DNA of 64,000 nt from Limonium bicolor (GCA_023374045.1 CM041783.1:94337298-94401297), one strand, 5' to 3'; shown: positions 47,701 through 60,700, counted from the first letter of the stretch. Notes: generated from the letters alone by a model not told the origin. Numbers and translations: made by a program.

Positions 47701-48940
47701 GAATGAATGTTTTAGGTTTGTGAATTGGGACCCCGAAGAAGGTTAAACAAACAACGATCGACGGTGAACGGTACAGTCCTTCTTGTGACCTGCTTGCTAA
47801 CGAGGTGTCCCTCGGCTTGTGTGCTATCTGTTTACTTGCTATGACTTAAATAAGATAAAGCATGCAACCGGTCATATTTATTCTCGTTGTGTTTGTGTTG
47901 CCTTTACACTAACCCGCGAGACTTGAGATGGTTACTAACCAAGTTTAGTACTTACTGAGTTAAGAATAAGAGTTAAGTTTGATGGTTGTTGGTTAATGCC
48001 CGTTAAGGCTTAGCTAGCACATGGTGTTTAAGATGTCTACTAACTGGAACTTGAGTGAGGAAACCCGGGACTGATCTCCGGTCATGCATGCTAAGGAAAA
48101 AGGGGGACGGTATCTGAATCAGATCCGCCCTCCGCTTAAGGACTTGTCTTCAGACTTGTAGCCTAGGGCCGGTTGCCGGCTCAGCTACGCTGGACTCCCG
48201 TCCAGAGTAGGTGGCATTAAGATGGTGCGGTGGGATCACCTAAATCCCAGGTTCGAATTAAGCTACAACCAATCCCTTCCAGGAAAGGTTTGTATACTGA
48301 GATTAAGATTAAGATTGAGATTAAGATTAAGGTAAGGTAAGGAACTGAGATTAAGGAAATGAGGACTAAGGAGGGGGTTACTATCCCACTTGTTAAGGGA
48401 ACGCTTGAGTCGTTCATTTGTTGTGAACTATATGTGTTCATCTGTGGTTATTGTTATTGCACTTTATATTATGCTTGTGTATGTAATCAATTTCCATGCT
48501 ATCGACAATTAGTCGTCGTAGCCCCGTTAGCTTGGGGGCCATGAGAGGGTGTACCAGCATTCGTGCTAACCCCCTCGGGGGCTATTTTTACACTTGCAGG
48601 TAAGAGGCCCATGAGGACGCACTACGAGAGTAGGAGCGGTTAGACTTAGGGTGGGACATTTATTTTGAGTTCGGGTTGCGCCTGTGCACCCGACTGTTTA
48701 TATTAAACTGATGTAAGTTGAGATTATGTTTAAGATACTAGTACTCGGTTGGTTGTGGTATTGTGAATGTTGATGTTTGAGCTGGATAAGTATTTTTGGA
48801 TAGTATTGTAAGTATTTAAGCCGGTATATTCTAACGATCAGACCGTGGCAAGGTCCAGGTGTTGTTTATTTCCGCTGCGACGTATTCGATTAAGTGTTCA
48901 GGTTGCGATAACCACGATAGGCTTTGGATGGGGTGTTACA
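44770..48940 (+). repeat. 3' LTR of element B
   Basis: 4171 bases, TGAAATACCCC to GGGGTGTTACA. It contains the block shared with E (about 44988-45157), the empty site for element D (GAGGATG near 47000), the hairpin array (47109-47448, with a small internal duplication relative to the 5' copy) and the double hairpin (48555-48582, one stem base changed). Confidence 0.93.
47109..47448. repeat. GTCCGACCCA hairpin array in the 3' LTR of B
   Basis: Same five units as 36616-36932, with an extra GACGGCCTCT and an extra GGTGGGTCGGAC near the end, showing that the array changes by slippage. Confidence 0.88.
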
Positions 48941-48945
48941 CTATG

Positions 48946-49276
48946 GGTTATAACACAAAACTTTTGGGTAGTCGCCATTTATTTTGACTTTCGCACTTCT
49001 AGACTTTATTTGTACTATTATTACGTTTGTACGGGGGTTGAACTATGTCGTCGCTCACTTGTTCGGATTTCGGATTTGATGTCATTATTAAGGTTTGACT
49101 ATCTAGTCATCATTGTGGTTATATTTATTTGGTAAGTGGAAACCCCATTACTCACATGGGTGAGTGATGGTGTGTAGCACCCGAGTTATACAGTTAGTTA
49201 TAAATCCCGTTGCGACTTACGTTTTTAATTATGCTATAATTGGAGATTATGCGAGATGAGGGAGTAAGGGTGTTAC
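48946..49276 (+). repeat. LTR tail remnant flanking element B
   Basis: Ends AGGGTGTTACA like a Tekay LTR, and contains a stable inverted repeat (CCATTACTCAC/GTGAGTGATGG, 49144-49169). Together with TGAAATAA at 28495-28502 on the other side of B it could be an internally deleted LTR of ~345 bases with TG...CA ends, but flanking duplications do not match. Confidence 0.35.
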
Positions 49277-49802
49277 AAATAGCCATTGAGAACGGCTATG
49301 GATTCACTCCTGCCTTGTTAGCAATCCTTGGACCATTCTGGATCAATCTGTAGCCATTGGATTAAAGGATATGTTAATGGAGGGTCCAAATTATATTAAA
49401 TTATTCAGAAAAAAAAATAAATAATGGTAGTTATTTTTACTGATTTAATGGCAGTATATTATATTTTAAAGATTACCAAATCACGTTGTCTGTAACTACA
49501 TTTGCGCAGTATTCATCTACACTATCATTTGAGCTATGTTCTGCATCACACCAGTAATTGGTCATGTTCAACAAATCCACCCTGTCTTCAACAAATCTAC
49601 CCCATCTTCAACAAATACGTCATGTATATCCACATCAATAGTCTGGTTTTGCACGGCAACCACTGCATCGTTAGCAACAACAATATTCTGTGAAAAATTG
49701 TAACTTTTCCCCTCTGTTATACTACATTAGGATTGTTTCTATAATGGAAGAATTCATCATGAATTTATAGATGGTCAGTTTTGATATTCAGCATTCTTTT
49801 AG
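49277..49802. other. Spacer, nothing recognised
   Basis: AT-rich, no coding similarity. It precedes the FAR1-related pseudogene and may contain its dead promoter. Confidence 0.5.
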
Positions 49803-51156
49803 ATGGATGAACATAGAGGTATTCCGCCAGAGTCACAAAGTATTTTTGGTTTTGCTGATCCATCATAGAGGCCAAATTATCAAGATTCTTCATCTTCTAC
49901 ATTTCTAGCAAAATCTGATATGCATCCGGATCTCCCATATTCAACAAGCTTATAATTGTTTTTGTTGACTGATGTCGATGACAGAAGAAATATGATTGAA
50001 AGTGTAGGTGTTGATTTAAACATGTAGCCGACATCATCGTTGCAAATTGATCTGAACTGTTACCCCGATGATTATTGTGATAATGTTGGTGGGCTCAACA
50101 ACTTACACACGTTGAAGAACCCCAAGAAGAGGATGTTCGACTTAAAGTTTGTGATGGTTATTTTTGTTTAATTTAATTAAGTTTTATGAGACAATGTATT
50201 CAGTTTTAGTGGGTTCGGAAAGAATCTACGGTTAGTATCATTTTTTATGGTACAATGTACAAACTGAACTGGTTGTTTAATGACAGTAATCTGGTATTTT
50301 GTACAAAAATGTTTGGTATGTCATCAGCTAATATTGTTGTTTATTATGTTTTGACAATATTGTTGGTTTAAACGAATTAAGGTATTTAACAATACAATCA
50401 GTACGTTTTGGGATTATAGATAATAGTAAGGTATACAGTTGTCCCTGGATGGTGTAGATAATATTGCAGCTATCTATTTTTAACAATGGTACAACGTTCA
50501 ACAATCACTGGTTTTTTAATGACACAAACCTGGTATTTTATATATAGGTTAGATAACATTGCAGCTACCTGTATCAGTTTTTATTTACTTATAAACTCTT
50601 GGAATGTAATCAACTAATTTTTCTACTAATCACGCAGGGCTCAATGAATTAACACCACAAAATGAGGAGTACTGGCGAAAGTTAGAGTTCGCCTCTACTA
50701 TTAGCTGTAAAAAGTTTTACGTTGACTATGCAAGAACAAAACCGTTTGTCGTGAGAACAGAATATGGCCGTCTTGGCAAGAAGTCTGAAATTCTATAGTA
50801 CGTCAAAATGGCTTGTAACCAGGCGGGCTTTAAAAAGGGAAGTAAGAAAAATCCATAAAATCAGATTACAAACCCGAAAGAAGCAGCAGACATTGTGAAC
50901 CCAATTAAAAAGAAAAAGAGGGCCGAGACAAGAACAGGGTGCAAGGCACACATGTACTTCAGGTGGAACAAAGTCAAGAATATTTACTACCTAGACAAAT
51001 GGGAGGACGAACATAATCACGATTTTATGGATGAAGATGAAGCATTCTTACTCTCTTCGAGCCGTAGGTTAAGTGAGACACAAATGGTGTTTTGCCGAGA
51101 CTACTGAACGTGCTGGATTAACACTACAATCATCTTATGAGTTAATGTACATACAA
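49803..51156 (+). pseudogene. FAR1-related (FRS) pseudogene cut by a CACTA element
   Basis: Remains of a FAR1/FHY3-family protein, transcription factors derived from Mutator-like transposases. A first exon-like part (49803 on: MDEHRGIPPESQSIFGFADPS, then a stop near 49867) is followed by DLNCYPDDYCDN at about 50050 and intron-like DNA. The FAR1 DNA-binding domain is at 50670-51107: EYWRKLEFAS, FYVDYA, TRTGCKAHM, EDEHNHDF (zinc ligands C and HNH). Stops at 50796 and 50866 look like CAG-to-TAG and CAA-to-TAA changes. Reading continues with ETTERAGLTLQSSYELM up to exactly 51156, where CACTA begins. It could instead be a Mutator-like transposase fragment, since the two share this domain. Confidence 0.75.
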
Positions 51157-52450
51157 CACTAGTAGAAAAAAGGCCTTTTTCAGCCCCCAATTTTCGGCGG
51201 TTTTAATATTTTGGCCGAAAAAGAGTGTCAGGTTAGGTCATTTTCAGCGGTTGTATATAGGAACCGCCGAAAAACGTGTTTTTTTTTTATTTTAAAAAAC
51301 ATCATTTTCGCCGGTTGTATACAGGAACCGCCGAAAATGATGTTTTTTTTAAAAAAAAACACGTTTTTCGGCGGTTCCTATATACAACCGCCGAAAATGA
51401 GTCTTATTTCTACCCCCAACTCGAGCTCGACATTACTGTAATCAGTATTCTCGACTTCTCACCGTCGCCGCACCCTAGCTCTCCAAATCGCCTCCAAATC
51501 GCCGCCTTTCTCCCCGTCGAACGCCGCCGCGCCTCCAACCACCGTCGCCGCCGCTTGGAGCCGCGCCACCAGCCGCTGTCGCCGCCTCTGAAGCTGCGCA
51601 AGTTAGGGTTCAAACATAGGCGATTTAGGTTAGTTTTTTGCAAATTTTAACTATCGAATTTTGGTTGAATTAGGTCTTAATTTGTTGTTTATATGTTATT
51701 GTTGATTGATATATGTCATCTGGAGTGTAAGTTATTGATTGGTTTAATTGGAAATACTATATGTGGTGAATTTTTGAAAATAATCTATATGCTCGCAAGG
51801 TGTTCGATGAAATGACTTAACCAATTTTAGTGACTTTTTTTGCTATTTTACCATTGTTTGTGTGAATTGTTGACAAGTAAATGACATTGGTGAATTAACG
51901 TATAATTTAACATTAAAAATGTTGACTAATTGTACTAAGTTGTTGATAATTATTAATTTTTTACATAACTATAACTATTATACTCACTTCTAATTTATAT
52001 AATTCTTTACAGTTACACCCTTTGACATTCCCTTTGTCGTTGTCCTCGCTCTATTACCTCCCTTTGAGCTCCGCCTGAGAATCTCGTCCTTTCGTTCAAC
52101 ATTTATACGTCGTGCACTTATACCAAGACATGTTGCTTTATTTTTCAATTAACCTCAATCAATTACCGTTTATCATAATTGTTTGTGTAATTAGTTTATT
52201 TTTATGTAATAGTTAGTTGAGATAAGTTTATATAACCAAATAGTATTTAAATATATTATATGTAGATGTAGATGTATATATATATACACGACAACCTATT
52301 ATATAAAATATATATACAATAGTCAGTGACGTTTTATGCTTTATCACCATTGTTTGTGTGAATTATTGATGAGTAAGTGTCCGTGATGAACTGTCGGTAT
52401 GAATTAACATTAAAAATGTTGATTTATAGTTTACTTGTTTTTATGTTTTG
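51157..52450 (+). mobile_element. 5' end of a CACTA (En/Spm) transposon
   Basis: Starts CACTAGTAGAAAAAAGGCC at 51157, the terminal motif of plant CACTA elements, after the trinucleotide CAA. Subterminal repeats follow: AACCGCCGAAAA in both directions at about 51192, 51240-51273, 51304-51338 and 51364-51401. A GC-rich, gene-like exon (51455-51620) follows, with a possible donor at TTTAG|GTTAG, as when CACTA elements carry gene fragments. No transposase was recognised. It is interrupted at 52450 by LTR G; its other end is not in the window. Confidence 0.8.
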
Positions 52451-53038
52451 TGTAACACCCCTACCCTAATCGGCTCCTAATCATCTTATTTAACATCATA
52501 ATCGCAGCGGTAATCCCAACAACTGAACTACTGGTGTCACCGTTCTTACTCGCCCGTACGAGTAATAACGTGCTTACTGATATATTCTTAAACGCGAAAC
52601 AATTTCCCACAGTGACAACAATAGATATATCTATCCTTCCCAAACCAATATAAAATACATTCACAGTGAGCATTCTAAGTACCCCAATCCTATACACGTT
52701 TCTAAGTTCGTATCAAAATGCAACAGTGCATATTAAAACAACTGTAATTAAACTACCCAGCGCGCCCCTCTCTTTGCCGACACCGGAAGCTGCATACCTG
52801 CAAAAATGGTTGTTTGTGGTATGGAATCAGCCCCTGCTGAGTATGTTACTACATGACTGTCATGCCCCCTCGGACCCTCAGTTAATTGGTCGAGAGCATG
52901 CAATTCATTTTCATGCAAGTAGTTTAATGTTAAAACTGTAAAGCAAACAATATATATTACAGTAAACTCAAACAACAACAAGCCCCCGGCTTCACACATC
53001 GCATCGATATAGACCACTGAAAGCGTTACAACGGCTTA
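52451..53038 (-). repeat. Minus-strand Tekay-like LTR fragment (G), cut by element E
   Basis: TGTAACACCCCTACCC at 52451 is the 3' edge of a minus-strand LTR. The order of features resembles the solo LTR read from its TGTACACC end, with an inverted repeat TCAGC...GCTGA at about 52827-52841 corresponding to the conserved hairpin. It stops at 53038 where E begins; the rest lies outside the window. Confidence 0.6.
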
Positions 53039-55454
53039 TGAAATACCCCAAACTTTGGTATGTTGTTTAAATATCAAACTATGACATGTAAAGGCTAAAA
53101 AGTGCCTTAGAAACATCAGTGGACAATTTAAAATATAGTAAAGTGCAATAAAGCACTAAGACACAGTACGAGCAAAAACATGCTCTAAGCTATGAGTGAA
53201 CTTGGTTAGGACCCAAAGAGCCTACCAAGACTTGATAATCTTTAATTATGACTTTATAAGGCTAATTAAGTCCTTAGGAAACTTTGGTAGACAATGAAAC
53301 CAAACAAACACAAGGTAATACCTTAAAGTCAATATGAGCAAAAATGTGCTCTAAGCTTGGGATAAATGTGTATAAGGCCTAATGGTCATACCTATGCCTT
53401 AATTATATGTTAATGAACATATTAAATCAATTACCAAAGAAAACCAAGCTTGAAAACAAGTTAAAACGCAAAATGTGCTTTAAGGAGTCTTAAAGCACGT
53501 TTTTGAAAAATTGTCTTGTAAATGAGTTTTGAATGGCTAAATGCCCATCATTACTCTTTAATTAACATGTGTACTATATAGTATCACATTTGGGTGGCCA
53601 TATTAGTGGGAAATCAAAAATTTCACTCCTATGTGCCTTGTTATTGATGAATAGTGATTTTTATAACTAGTTTGTAACATATGATGTTATAAGCAATTAA
53701 ATTGGTCAACAAAGACCAAAACACCCTCCTAGGCATAATGGTGGCCGGTTTTTGTAGTGAGGAGTCACCAAGTATGTTAACTTGTTAAGTAAATAAATGT
53801 GACTCATAGTTACTATTTGCTTTAAGACTTAAATATCTTCAAAGTAAGTTCTATCTTCATTCTCCCTTCCTTTCCTCCATTTCACACGGTTCCAACTCCT
53901 TCTTCCTCTCTTCCTCTTGTTCTCTCTCGGTAATATATCACTACAACCATGGAAGTCCATCTTTGACCACATGTAAAACCTAGCTCACTTAACCAAATCA
54001 AAAACAAACACCACCATTCTCTTAGTTAAGCCAAGCTCTACAACCTTGTCTTTTCAAAACTTCAAAACCTCCATTTCGGTGCCAAGAGAAACCACCATGG
54101 GAGGAGCTTGAGCTCACCTTTTCACATATTCTTGTTCTCCTTTGCTTCAAGGTAAGGAAACTCAAAGAAAAATGACATTTCCTTCATGTTTTGTCATAAC
54201 CGAAAATGCACCTTGTAATGGTGTCTTCTCTTGTCTTGTTTTAGCTTCATTTGAATCTTCCAAGGGCTAGGAGGGGTCCTCTCTTGATATATATTCAAGC
54301 TCTCTTTCCATTCCAAGGTAAAACAATCATGTTAATACCTTAAGATAATATATGTAACTAGGGTTTACAATGAGATAAAGCTTAAAGCTTATATACTCAT
54401 TTCAATGTTGATATATTGTGTAGTTGTTGGCAAGGAACCAAATGCCCTACCGGTTTTGTAAGGAAACAAGAAGGAAATTTGTGAGGAAAAGAGGTAAACA
54501 AGCTATCTCAATGTGGTTTAATGCCTTAGGAGAAATAAGCTTATGATGCTTGTTAAAACTACCTAAAGAGCAAATGGTAAATGAGCTAGTAAAATGCTCT
54601 CAAGGAGTTTATTAAAGGAATATGTATTGTTGGGTGTATTTGCAGGTCAAAGGCATTATATGTGGGAAATTCAGTGTTTAAGGTTTATGCATTTAAGGGC
54701 CTAAGTGCCAAGCAATTTAAGTTATGCACTATATTGTGATGTAGTGCTTTATGTGTGAAGTTTGTGTATAAAATGTGTTTGATGGATTTTAGGTGTTGTT
54801 GAATGGATTAAGGTAAAAACCTAAGTGTTTGGATGTGAGTATATACAAGAAAAGCTATGGCCAAATTTGTAAAATGTATAAGGAGTTCAAAGTGCTTAAA
54901 TGGACTTGGGTGAACTAGGAATTGTTAGGAATGGATACATGCTTCACTAAGGAAGAATACATGCATTAAGGTGTACTAAGGTGCTATAAGGAGTTAGGCG
55001 TCATCTTGGAAGTTTTAGAAATCTATGGGTGTTCTTAAGATGTATTTAAGTCTTGGAGGAGTTTGTTTAAGGTTTAGGTAATGTTGGTGTTCAAAGAATA
55101 AAGGATGTTTAGGTAAGGTTTTGAGTAAGGAGTTTTAAGAGGTTGTAAAAAGGAGATTTAGTTAGTAAGAAAAGAAGTTGAGAGGTGATGATAAGGTGTA
55201 GAGGAAACACCTTGGTATTGTGGTCATTATAGGTGAAAGGCCACCTAGAAATCATAAGGAGAAAACATTGTAAGTGTTAGGAACTTTGTGGAGATATAAG
55301 TAAAGGTTTAAGGAATTAGGAAAAAAATAGTTTTGTGAGTGTTTAAGAATATCTTAAGGGTGTGTTTGAAGTGCCAAATGATGTTAGAACACATTAAGAG
55401 GTCTTAGGAGAAGTTTGGTGAAGATTTGGCAAAGTTTAGGTAAGTTTAGGAGGC

Positions 55455-55716
55455 GACCGACCCAGGGGCCGACCCAGTTTTTGGGTCGGTCGAGCCTCTG
55501 TAAAATGTTAGGAATGTGTTCGGTAATGGACCGACCCAGAAAGTTGGGTCGGACATGGGTCGGTCGGTCAAGTTACAAAGGAGGGAAAATGTTCGCACAT
55601 GGACCGACCCAGAATGGTGGGTCGGACGTGGGTCGGACGGGCATGATTATAAGGAAGTAAAAGGGGGTCTGTAATGGACCGACCCAGTTGTGGGTCGGAC
55701 GGTGGGTCGGTCGGAC
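55455..55716. repeat. GACCGACCCA/TGGGTCGGTC hairpin array in LTR E
   Basis: Four units. The first stem pair has changed relative to B (GTCCGACCCA/TGGGTCGGAC to GACCGACCCA/TGGGTCGGTC) in several units with both arms altered, while the spacers differ fully. Confidence 0.85.
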
Positions 55717-57262
55717 CAAAAACATGGTTTAAGGTTATGAAATGATATGTGATGATGGGGGTTGGTAGGTAATGATGTTATAAGGATGTTAAGGACATGT
55801 TAGGTGAGTTTTAATGACAATAAAGTGGGCTAAAAGTTGTATTAAAATGTGAGAGTAAAACAAGTTAAAAATGTTAAGTTATGTAACTAAGTTAACGGGG
55901 AAAAATTAAGCATTGACATTAAATAATCAAGCAAACCCCGATGTTAATAGAAACACATGTGATGTTAACAGTTGTTCGAGAATTTGCTCGAGGAACATAA
56001 GTGGACGTGGTAAAGTGGACTCCGGTGACAGGTATGGTTTTCTTGCAACCTGTGTCCTAACGGATTACACCGGCTTGTATGCCAATATGTTTTCTTGAGT
56101 GTTTGCCACCTTGTAAGATTAAAGCATGTAATGAGTTTATAGTAATTCATTTATGTGGCGAATTTGGTGTCCGATGCCGTTTAACCTCAAATATGTGTTA
56201 AACCTTAGCTATCTAAAACTAGGAACACATGAGTGATCGGTATTCGGAGTTGACGGCCCAAACCTTGGGAACGTGCTAACCACGGCTATGTGTGAGTTAG
56301 TTGGACATTGTGGTTGTATGCAAGTGTGTGAACCTCCCTTGTGTGCTTAACTCGGTTATGATACCGTATGGTTGTGGATGTGGTAGGCTCCATAATGGAT
56401 CCCTAACTACTTATTATTAAGTGTATATGTACTAACGGGGGGTGAGGAGTCCGGTTGTTCCGGCCACGCGTGTGATGGACGGGAGTCGATATCATATCCG
56501 GTTCGGCTCTCTTGGTGTATGTATAGGTGGTATTCCAATTTGGTTTCTACCTTCCCTTAGCTTATCCAAAGCTAGTTACTGACTCACGTCGGGCCACAGG
56601 GGCATACGTATGTTATTTCGGTGTGCTTGGGATTACTATATCCGACACACCTTGGGTATAAGTTAACCGTTCTATATAACCGGACGGTAACGAGGATGGT
56701 AACGAGCTTAACATGGGATTGGTAATAATCTCTAGGCTCACTGGTATACTAACTATGGTGGAAGGTTCCTTGTGAGAACCGATTGTATGGTGTTATGTAG
56801 TGTTATAATGCTATGCAAATTCCCTTGCTATGCTTTGGTATATATATATATATTGGATGTTTTAAATGAATGCAATGTTGTCATTGTACATCAAAGCAAG
56901 ATAGGTTTGTTATGTTTTGTTATGTGTGGAATGAGTTATGTTGTAGGATATGGAATGTGTGGATCATGGAAATGAAACCCAGATTGCGACAAGAGGCATT
57001 TGAGGATAACCCGATTAATGGGTACATGCCGTTCGTTAAGGAAGTAGCTCCATTTTAGAGGAGAGCCACTCTAGGGTTTAAGGAATCATTGGATGGTTGG
57101 TTAAGTGTGGATGTGTTGGTTATAGGTTGAGCCCATTGAGGCGAAATATTATGGGTTGTATGTTAATGGTTGTATGCATGATTTAAATATAATCAACTGC
57201 ATGCTAAGACGACAATTAGTCGTGCGTGGCCCGGTAGCATGTGGGCTGCGGGATTACCATAC

Positions 57263-57289
57263 CAGCAAAGGTGCTGAGCCCCTTGGGGC
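57263..57289 (+). other. Conserved double hairpin in LTR E
   Basis: CAGCA(AAGG)TGCTG at 57263-57276, then GCCCC(TT)GGGGC at 57278-57289, followed by a pyrimidine tract and TTTCAGGTA. Confidence 0.65.
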
Positions 57290-57677
57290 CACCCCTTTCT
57301 CTTCTTTTTCCTATTTCAGGTATAGAAGTGCTGGAAGCCGTTCGAGAGTAGGACGGGTAGTCGTTGTACATGGGTAAACTTTTAAGTGTATGTTTACAGT
57401 AGGTGTAGTAAGACCGAAATTGTTGTCGGCAACAGTTTATAAATACTCGGTAGAGTTGATAAGGTGTATGTTGTTGTTGTTGTTAATGGAAGGGATTCTA
57501 ATGTATAGTTGCTCGGGAATTTAGCCCATCAGACCGGTACATTGTGTATGTGTTAGCCTTGTTAGCCACGTGGGTGGCTAACGGCGTGTAACACCAGGGA
57601 GTTAAGTAATGTGATGAGGTTGTAATTCCGCTGCAGTTATTGTAAGTATGTAAATGTTGGATGGGGTGTTACAAAAG

Positions 57678-57705
57678 TGGTATCAGAGCGAAGTATCGCT
57701 CTGAT
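57678..57705 (+). other. Primer-binding site of element E within a hairpin
   Basis: TGGTATCAGAGC at 57678-57689 (tRNA-iMet). 57682-57691 and 57696-57705 form a perfect 10-bp inverted repeat (ATCAGAGCGA / TCGCTCTGAT), with the inner pairs changed relative to B. Confidence 0.9.
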
Positions 57706-60700
57706 GACTGAATTACCGAGCTTAGGAAGTACCGAGTTAGGATTTAAGTACTTTGGGTTAAGGGTTGAGTGATAGCGTGAGAGATACGCTAGTTAGGAAC
57801 TACCAGTGAATACTGGAAACCTGTAGTATCCTTCCCACCCTCCACAATCCCTGTTGTATAACCGGGGAAACAACGCCAGAGAGATGAAAGTCCACTCTCA
57901 TACTCGGAATACCCGATCTGGCTGTTATTAAATACCTTTAGGGTACGGAGAACCTGTCATACGGTAGATCCCGAAAACTGGGAATCCCGGAGACGGTCTC
58001 CATCTGAATAATGTTAACCGCATTTCATAGCAATGAATGAAGGATTTTGTGTATAGAGGAATAGAATTTCCAGCAACCTGGGTCGACATGCAGAGCAGTC
58101 GAGAATAACCAGCTTGCAACGCACCGACCGTGCAACAGGCAAGAAGTGGATTAATGGAACCCGAGACAAGAGTCTACGGAACCACAGTTGATGAATAATA
58201 CACCAACGGTATACCAACCGACAAGGGAACTACAACGTAGTGCCCAAATACGTGGAACGGGATACAAAGAGAATACAATACTAAGAAAAAGGGGTCTCCC
58301 AGAATGGGAAACACCCTAGTTAATGAATATCACGTGGAAACAGTGAGAAGTCACCTAGAGGAGTATCCATCAAGGCAGTAAGATCAGTGGGGGCCAACAA
58401 GGCCACTGATGACAATATGTGTCAAAACAATACCACAATCGGTAGGTGTCAAACCGATAGCCAGTTAGCATGGCGCACTTGCCATAGCAAGTGCTGCTAT
58501 AACAGGGCTGTTCGGGAAATTCATAACCACTACAAAGTACTTGGAAAAGTACAATAAAGTTAAATGTGAATGTCATAACAGTGGAAGGGCCTGTTAGCCT
58601 AACCTCTGCAATTGGAAACACACCAGTCAGCAAGAAGCTGGACTTGGCTAAGGTAAGAAGATGTTGTGAAACCATGAAAATTTTCTTTCAACCCAGATTT
58701 ATTCAAACCCTTTTCTTTTCAAAACCAGATTTTCTTTCAAACCAACACTTCTTTCCAACCTTCTTTAAACCAAACCAGTGAAACCAAGAGCAACTGACAA
58801 GGATGCAACAGTGGATAAACCTTCCCTCGATTAAGTTCGGGAAGTAAGGAATGAATATTGTCACGGGACAATATAAGGGAGTTGACAACAGAATACTTCA
58901 CCTAGGCGTGTGACGGACACTACAAGTGTACCAACTGTGTTGTGGGACGACCGCACTCCGATAGGAGCATGTGGGCCTGACAGACCTACTCATAGGTTAG
59001 TTGGGTAAGTAGTAATGTATCAGTATGATACCCCATATATGTATACCAGTAGAGTCCGAAACACGGGAAGTAGTCGACTCCGTCTACGGTCAGCAGTATA
59101 AAACAACAGGAGCTAGAAAATACAAGGAATGCTTGAAGTAAAGGAACTCAGTTAAGTTAACGAGACTAAGGAATTAGTGAATTCCTTTCAAGGAAATGTT
59201 TAAGAGTTAGGAAGTGCGAAGTGCACAAACTGTTAAGTAAAGACATAGCATATGTCTTAAGGATCCTCAGGGATAAACATGATAGCTGGAAGGCAGGGCA
59301 AGGCAGATGCCTAGTGTGGACACATTAATGTGTAATGAACGGGATGAAACTCCCAGAATCAGTACCTACACTGTCTGGAAATGTTGATCTTTACAGAAGA
59401 AGATAATAACAGAATGTACCAAAAAGTGTGAAACAAATGTAAGGCATAACGTAACGACACCCAGGAGAAGTCCTCGAAGGGTGTGCGCATCAACAATTGT
59501 TGAACGAAATACATGACAGAAACGCAAGAGTTGAAATTAACACCCAGTTTAGACATAAGTTGTCAGGAGACGGACTGACAAACCTAAGGGGGATCCCATG
59601 AAAGGAAACGGAATACAACGACCTTGTCATGGAACCCACTACAACCTCCAAACATGTAATATGATACAGAGGAGTACCTGTGTGTGGACAGCCTACAATG
59701 AGCCCAGCTCAAGGCAAATAAGGCTTATAAGCCATAAACGAGATATCGATTGATGGTAGAAGTTTATGTGGTATAAGTGAATAGAGTGGTAAGCGAACCA
59801 CTGCATTAAGAGTGGGCATACCTCTCGATATTGTGAGACCGCAGGAGCGGTAGTTATGTGAATCAAGTTTAAGAGATATGTGGAGGATGGACCACGTTGT
59901 TATTACCCCAGGGTGATTTAAATAAACTAACACAAAAGGAAGTGCTCCTACCAGTTGTGTAGACAGGAAGTGTAATAAGTCTGATAGCAATCACCATAGG
60001 TGTAGCGAACAACGCTCAAGGGAAAGATAATCATATATTCAAAAATCAGCCAAATAAGTGGCCAGATAAACCTAGCTGAATAGCAGAAGCTAATATAATA
60101 GCGGATACAGTATAAGTTGATGCTATATAATGAGTAGGGGTACGGTGCGCAATAAGCGACCGTTGTGTGAGTATTGTTAAATGATAGAATGGGAGTGAGC
60201 AGAGTTATGAGTTAAACCCAGTGGAGGTACAACATTAAGCGATAGCAAACGAACCGAGCAGTAAGCCGGTGGCAAGTGTTAAATGATAAGGATTTCAGTG
60301 AAAATTCCTATCGCAATCGCATAAGAGAGTTGCTGTCAAGGGTTTACGCCTCTGCACTCTGTATGACTGAGTGTTTTGGTATTGCTCTTGCACAGTAATG
60401 ATCAAGTGGGATAGCTAGGAATCAGAAGCATGGTAATTATGGAGGAATAATGTTATAATGGCCGATGCATAGGTAATGCAAGGCCGTAGGAATGAAAGAA
60501 TACATGTACAAAACCAAAGGGGGGAGACATGATTAACAGTAAATAACTACAGTAACACTAAATACCAAAGGTCGGTATGAGATATACCCCAGGTGTGGGA
60601 AATAACTGAGAGAGCACTACACATTAGGTAGTAGCTCAATCTCAACCGACAGTAAGTCGGTAAAAGTAAGTCAATCATTGTGAATTATATAGTAGTTTAC

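Larger units (their letters stand above)
28509..48940 (+). mobile_element. Young Tekay-type Ty3 retrotransposon carrying an AlkB exon (element B)
   Basis: Complete plus-strand element flanked by the perfect 5-bp duplication CTATG (28504-28508, 48941-48945). The 5' LTR is 28509-38414 (interrupted by element D), followed by the primer site 38420-38431, gag 38650-40055 in three exons, an AlkB-like exon 40184-40923, pol 41122-44458, the polypurine tract 44757-44767 and the 3' LTR 44770-48940. Without D and its target duplication the 5' LTR is 4116 bases, against 4171 for the 3' LTR. By eye the LTRs differ by about a dozen substitutions plus many homopolymer indels, so insertion is recent. Coding defects are few: one extra A in gag exon 2 (39496-39499), one missing C near 42443, and an FIND instead of FIDD reverse-transcriptase box. 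Confidence 0.95.
53039..57673 (+). repeat. 5' LTR of element E
   Basis: 4635 bases, TGAAATACCCC to GGGGTGTTACA. It carries the block shared with B (53424-53593), a diverged hairpin array (55455-55716) and the double hairpin (57263-57289). Confidence 0.92.

Noticed and set aside
51276..51650. 124-codon open frame
   Set aside because: Starts within CACTA subterminal repeats; only the GC-rich part might be captured coding DNA.
58370..58675. 101-codon minus-strand open frame in element E
   Set aside because: Antisense in a non-coding interior, with no recognisable motif.
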